From Hemicordylus capensis (Eukaryota > Chordata > Lepidosauria > Squamata > Cordylidae), in assembly GCF_027244095.1 (NCBI RefSeq), contig NC_069662.1, positions 12,922,501 to 12,986,500 of the forward strand: a stretch of 64,000 bases of DNA, given 5' to 3'. The notes beneath the pieces are model-generated. The model was not told where the DNA came from. It was given only the letters and a program-made list of their open reading frames with translations, and ran no database searches. The position numbers and the translations under genes are program-made. Below, one piece after another: positions 59,600 to 64,000 of the stretch; position 1 is the stretch's first letter, and every line of letters starts with the position of its first letter.

Positions 59600-60028
59600 T
59601 TACAAGTGTGTGATGTAGTGGACAGGTAGGCCCCTCTCACAGGTGACCCGGATCCTCCTGATTTTGCTCTTCCCATTGTACCTACAGCGGACCACTGCAA
59701 GCCGCTTCTTCCGGGCGCAGATGGTGATTGGGAAGAGCGTCTTGCTGCTCTGGTTCCCCTCGAGGATCTTCCCTCTCGAGCTGCAGATGGAGGTCAGCTG
59801 CTGTGTGCTGGCGTGGATGAACGTGTTGCTTGTTTGACAGCTCAGGCCCCGGCTCTGCATCATCAGGTTGCAGTAGGTGCTGTCATCCTGGAAATCAGTC
59901 TTGGGGTTGTCCAGGTGCCTCCTGAGGAAGTCTTGGTAGGAGGTCCCTTCACTGGGTGGCATCAGGAGGGCGGCTGGTATGAAGAGCAGGAAAAGCAGAA
60001 TTTGACAGCCAGGGCCCTTTGGAGACAT
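59600..60028 (-). CDS. RNase A superfamily secreted protein (angiogenin-like, catalytic Lys replaced by Gln)
   Basis: A 142-residue frame, complete from ATG (60028) to TAA (59600-59602). Residues 1 to about 28 form a signal peptide with a hydrophobic core (ILLFLLFIPAALL). The mature part follows the pancreatic ribonuclease fold order: FLRRH (His38, equivalent to His12), TYCNLMMQSR, SCQTSNTFIHAS, CRYNG, and GLPVHY (His137, equivalent to His119). There are six mature cysteines (53, 64, 82, 104, 115, 130), the three-disulphide set of angiogenin-type members; the Cys65-Cys72 pair of RNase A is absent. Gln65, codon at 59834-59836, sits where Lys41 is normally found. The C-terminal half is very basic and there is one NQS sequon (Asn92). 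The ATG was chosen because it lies 29 bases inside the exon after a good acceptor and directly precedes the signal peptide; an upstream in-frame ATG lies in the intron. Known family activity is RNA cleavage or host defence. Loss of the lysine predicts little or no catalysis, so a non-enzymatic role is possible. Confidence 0.9.
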   Translation of the reverse strand: MSPKGPGCQILLFLLFIPAALLMPPSEGTSYQDFLRRHLDNPKTDFQDDSTYCNLMMQSRGLSCQTSNTFIHASTQQLTSICSSRGKILEGNQSSKTLFPITICARKKRLAVVRCRYNGKSKIRRIRVTCERGLPVHYITHL

Positions 60029-60057
60029 GCCTGGGCCCTTGGAAGCTGGGTGTATGT

Positions 60058-60080
60058 CTGCATGGGCAAGAAATAAGGAC
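60058..60080 (-). promoter_or_regulatory. 3' splice site of the RNase coding exon
   Basis: On the minus strand a pyrimidine-rich run (tccttatttcttgcccatg) ends in CAG at 60060-60058, and the exon continues with about 29 bases of 5' UTR before the ATG at 60028. RNase A family genes typically have one non-coding first exon and one coding exon, which fits. The first exon was not located; it should lie above 60100, beyond the SINE and LINE insertions. Confidence 0.7.
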
Positions 60081-60098
60081 AGCATTCATTACTAATGG

Positions 60099-60645
60099 TG
60101 CAGAGGGGAGCTGGTCTTGTGGTAGCAAGCATGGATTGTAGCCTTTGCTAAGCAGGGTCTGCCCTGATTTGCATCCAAATGGGAGCTACATGTTTGAACA
60201 TATTCCCCTTAGGGGATGGGGCCATTGTGGGAAGAGCACCTGCATGCTTGCATGCAGAAGGTTCCAAGTTGGAGGAGAGGTCTATCAATGGCTACGAGTT
60301 GGAGGGCTACAGGCCACCTCCAGCCTCAGAGGCAGGATGCCTCTGAATACCAGTTGCGGGGGAGTAACAGCAGGAGAGAGGGCACACCCTCAACTCCTGT
60401 CTGTGGCTTCCAGCAGCATCTGGTAGGCCACTGTGCGAAACAGGATGCTGGACTAGATGGGCCTTCTTTGGCCTGATCCAGCAGGACTGTTCTTAATTTC
60501 CCTCCCTGGCAGCATCTCCAAGATAGGGCTGAGAGAGACTCCTGCCTGCAACCTTGGAGAAGCCGCAGCCAGCCTGTGTAGAAAATTCTGAGCTAGATAA
60601 ACCAATGGTCTGACTCGGTATATGGCAGCTTCCTATGTTCCTATC
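60099..60645 (+). mobile_element. 5S-rRNA-like SINE split by a CR1-like tail
   Basis: The head is at 60099-60274 (gctggtcttgtggtagcaag, gctaagcagggtctgccctg) and the body and tail at 60492-60645. 60275-60491 is a CR1-like 3' tail (ctggactagatgggccttct). It lies in the presumed first intron of the RNase gene. Confidence 0.7.
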
Positions 60646-60739
60646 GGGAACATGCAGCAAAAGTGGAAGGTGAACATGGGACACTGCCATCTAACGAGTC
60701 AGAGCTTCTTCATCTAGCTCCGGATTGTCTGCTCTGACT

Positions 60740-61330
60740 GACAGAGGCTCTCAAGAGCTTTAGGCAGTTTAGTTTGGGCCTAGTTTAGAAAAAAGGTGAC
60801 TAAGGGAGACACGATAGGGGTCTATGATGTGGAAAAAGTGGACAGAGTGAGGTTTTATCTCCCTCTCTCACAAGATTGGAACCAGGGGTCATCCCATCAA
60901 AGTGAATGCCAGGAAACTTAGGACTTGGGGAAAGGAGGTGCTTTTTTACACAGCACGTAATTAATCTACTGAATTCTCTGACACAGGATGTGGTGAGGGC
61001 CACCCGTTTGGGTGGCTTTTCGGTGAATCGCCCAGAGCCTTTGGAGTCAGGCAATATAAATTAAATTACTTAATTAAATAAATAAAGGGGGCATATACAA
61101 ATTCATGAAGAACCGGTCTATCAATGGCTGCAAGTCTCAATGACTCTAGGTGATAGCCAGGCTCAGGGGCAGGATGTTTCTGCATCCCCTAAAGCCACAA
61201 GGGAGCAACAGCAGGCGAGAGGGCATGCTTTCACCCCTTGCCTGTGGTCTTCCCGGAGGCCTCTAGAAACAGGATCCTGGACTAGATAGGTCTTGGCCCC
61301 GATCCGGCAGGGCTGCTGCATAAGGAGTTT
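60740..61330 (+). mobile_element. CR1-like LINE 3' end
   Basis: Broken coding stretch (RLEPGVIPSKVNARKLRTWG; KEVLFYTARN) then the common tail (61090-61325). A short SINE-like tail (gcaatataaattaaattact) interrupts it at about 61030-61085. Confidence 0.55.
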
Positions 61331-61486
61331 TTCTCAGCCCTACTTGGAGATGATGAGGGTTGAGCCTCAGACTTTCGTCTGCATGCTAGGCAGATGCTAT
61401 GCCACTGTACTATGATACATGTAATGAAAGAGCAGAGGGAGAACCAGTTTCCAGAGGTACTGCCTAGCTAGGGTGCTCCTTTCATG

Positions 61487-61515
61487 AGGTGAGGTGAGGT
61501 GAGGTGAGGTGAGGT
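61487..61515 (+). repeat. (GAGGT)n microsatellite
   Basis: Six pentanucleotide units. Confidence 0.95.
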
Positions 61516-61610
61516 GGTTGCCTCAAGCAGTAAATTGTGGGGGTGACTGCAGGGCTGCAAGGTACTTTCCTAGGTTGCCCACTTCCTCAAACCCCAAAAG
61601 GTGCTGCACA

Positions 61611-61660
61611 GGGGAGGGGAGGGGAGGGGAGGGGAGGGGAGGGGAGGGGAGGGGAGAGGA
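61611..61660 (+). repeat. (GGGGA)n microsatellite
   Basis: About nine perfect pentanucleotide units. Confidence 0.95.
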
Positions 61661-61854
61661 GGCAGTACTTGGAGCCCTGCCTCAGGCATGCTGAGGGCTT
61701 GGGCTGCTGCTGCTGCTGCCTCCTAAGTAAAGGAACTGGGATGTTGTTTTATGATTCACTGTCAAATCAGCCACGTGAGCACATTACTGTGGTTAATTCC
61801 TAAATAGGAGGTTTGCTAGCATTTTTGGCCTTAAGGAGCAATAAGACAAACTCA

Positions 61855-61955
61855 TGGAGGACAGAGCTATCAGTGGCTATTTGCCACAATATCTGAATAG
61901 AACTTCCAGGTTCAGGGGCAGTATACCTCTGAAGACCAGTTATTGAGAATTAACA
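61855..61955 (+). mobile_element. CR1-like LINE 3' fragment
   Basis: Reads DKLMEDRAISGY then a tail (aggttcaggggcagtatacc) like the other copies; cut by the next element. Confidence 0.5.
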
Positions 61956-61956
61956 T

Positions 61957-62403
61957 GATTCCTGATCAGACGTAACATGGAACCGTGGGTCCAATGGACC
62001 CACAGTTTCACGTCCGCTCCTCCCACTCTCCCGTCTGAGTTCAGACATTGGCGAGACTGCAGTGAGGCGGGGTAGCTGGCTGTACGGGTTTTCTTCTTGA
62101 AAGAAGGACAGTCTGCACAGCCAATTGGGCTGCAGCAAGGGAGGAGTTTCCTCCCTCAACTCCATTTCCGTTGGGCGCAAGTGCAGTTCCAGTGCTTTAA
62201 GGTAACGCTAGTGCCGCAGAAATGGAGTTTGTGGTAGCAAAATGGAACTGTGAATGAAGATTCAGAGTGAAGTTGGTGGAGGGAAATCCCAGATCCCTTG
62301 CCCCTGCCAACGCCATTGCCCTGAATTTGGACATGTGGCTTGAGAAACCAGAGGTGAAGGGAACTCTGGTTTCCCTTTACTTCCGAACTCAGCCAATGTC
62401 TGT
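61957..62403. mobile_element. Non-autonomous DNA element
   Basis: Left end gatcagacgtaacatggaac, right end the inverse of cagacattggctgagttcgg. Contains gtgggtccaatggacccac, shared with 23165-23200. Confidence 0.5.
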
Positions 62404-64000
62404 TTTTTTGGAGAGGACTACTGAGTTCATCACTTGCTTGTGTGCATCATCAGTGACAATTCCAATCTCCTCTATCCTCACCCTTTGGGAACTCCCTTCT
62501 CCAAGATTTTAAAAAAGGCAACATTTTGAGGTCATCATGTGCCACACAGTTCTTGCTCTCCCTGCATTTAAATCTTCTCTAGGGACATGTCAAACATGCA
62601 TTACATCTCCACCTCCTTTTACCACCCTGCCCTTGTTGCGTACAACATGCAGTGATTTTGCATGCAACACTTTCCCCTGACATGATGAAGTACATGGTAG
62701 AGAGCTTTGCTTCTCAAAATTTCAAATGACAGACAGGGGTTAAGGGAGGCCTTAGCAACAAAGGAGGAGGTCATCCTAAACCAGGAGTGTTTCTTTTTCT
62801 GGACAGGTCAGCTAATGCGAAGTTTTAAGAGCATGACCCTTGTGGTTGATGACGGTCAAGTCTCCAAAGCCTTGAATGGCATCAGCTCCGATTAAAACGA
62901 AGTTCTTTCCCATCCAACATTGGGGGAAACCATAGCTTAATTTGAGTCAAGCTTAATTGATTCAGAGCTTGTCATGCCCTTGATTAAGAACATGATGGGG
63001 ATTATAGTCACCCACATTTCATGAGCTTCCAGCTCCTCTTCCCCCCTCCCACATACATGATTCCTTCTGCTCTGCACCCACCAACACAACTCCAAGCTTC
63101 CTCCACATTCCCTTCCATGAACTTATCTGGCTGCTGTTGCTCTGGTAATGTTAATATGGGAGTGGGGAATTGAAGGCAGGGAGGTCTCTTCCCTTTCCAG
63201 TAGCTGGTGTGCTGTGATTCAGCATGGCTAGGAACAAGTAGACCTGGGGAATGTAGTTTTCCCAAGGACTATTGACACCCACAGCATCCCTTGGGAAAAC
63301 TATATTTCCTGGCGTGACTTGCACACTGTAAAACAAGACAACAGGAGCTGAAAGATGAGGAGGGGAGACCTCTCCTGTTCTTCTATTCCACTTGCCACCT
63401 CTGGGCAGAAGCCAGATAAATGGGTTGAAGTGATGAGCGGATTAGAAGATTGTTGGTGGCTGTGTGTGGATGTTAGGCTACTTTGGTAGAAGTGAGCAGG
63501 GAGATGAAAAATGTTTCGGCTTGCCTAAAAGCTGAGCCAGAGAAGAAAGCAGGGATCATAATGCTCACCTCATATTTGAGGCACCTGTTTCAACCACCCA
63601 TGCAATGCATTTCCAAGCCAGGAAACACAAATCCTTGTGATTTCTGTCTGTGACTGTTACCTCTGAGAATTAGTCCTGAACAGAACCCATTTGTAACTGA
63701 CCCCTGGTACGTATCTAACCCTAAAAGATTACCTCTGTCCCACAGACACACCCACTCCCATCCATTGTCTTGGAAAGTGGACATGATTCACGACTCTAAA
63801 CTCACCCAATCTTTTCCCTTTCCCTTTGGGCTTTCTTCTAGATGAATGGCTCTAACTTTCCACAGAGCTGAGAGGATCCCGCCAGTCCTGTCTTCCTCTT
63901 TAGAGAGTTCTGCTTATATATTGATTGCCCAGGAATGGGGGCCAACCTGTGGTTTTGTGAGGAAGAGGCAGCTGGCCTGTGAGTTCCCTATTTAGTCTCT
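62404..64000. other. No gene recognised
   Basis: Apart from a hairpin at 63244-63312 the sequence looks unique. Short open frames show no domains. Confidence 0.4.
63244..63312. mobile_element. Small hairpin MITE
   Basis: ggggaatgtagttttcccaa on the left pairs with ttgggaaaactatatttcc on the right around a 27-base loop. Confidence 0.65.

Noticed and set aside
62267-62512. 81-codon frame
   Set aside because: The first half overlaps the right end of a non-autonomous DNA element; no family resemblance.
1-64000. CRISPR arrays, phage modules, bacterial operons
   Set aside because: None present. All regular repeats are eukaryotic microsatellites or transposon parts.

Overview
The window looks like intergenic DNA of a squamate reptile, probably a lizard. 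The evidence is its repeats: CR1-like, L2-like and L1 LINEs, a 5S-rRNA-like SINE family, tRNA SINEs resembling Sauria SINEs, many hAT-type miniature elements with 8-bp target duplications, Tc1 and Helitron-like remnants, and microsatellites. There are no bacterial operons, phage modules or CRISPR arrays. Nearly all short open frames lie in repeats.

Host genes are few, and all are on the minus strand. The best is an intact single-coding-exon RNase A superfamily gene (59600-60028). It has a splice acceptor 5' of the ATG and a polyadenylation signal downstream, and encodes 142 residues with a signal peptide and six mature cysteines. Both catalytic histidines are present, but the catalytic lysine (Lys41 of RNase A) is replaced by glutamine. 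About 14 kb away is a broken paralogue (45330-45727) that still shows the Cys-Lys pair. A well-formed signal-peptide exon with both splice sites (39733-39811) marks another secreted-protein gene whose remaining exons I could not identify.

Layout: 0.3-5.2 kb is one copy of an old segmental duplication, whose other copy is scattered over 40.8-51.7 kb. From about 7.4 to 20.2 kb there appears to be one old non-LTR retrotransposon, opened by successive insertions: SINEs, hAT elements, a Helitron-like element, and an L1 that itself carries a 1.96-kb fold-back transposon. From 20 to 44 kb there are three copies of a 1-kb hAT-type element, further fold-back relatives, an interrupted CR1-like LINE and L2 ends. 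From 44 to 64 kb lie the RNase pseudogene and gene among SINEs, a second Helitron-like element, a Tc1 remnant enclosed by an inverted-repeat pair, and CR1-like tails.

The three host loci suggest part of an RNase A/secreted-protein neighbourhood enlarged by duplication and mobile DNA. All assignments come from reading motifs, splice signals and repeat boundaries by eye. Family names for repeats are by resemblance, without database searches.
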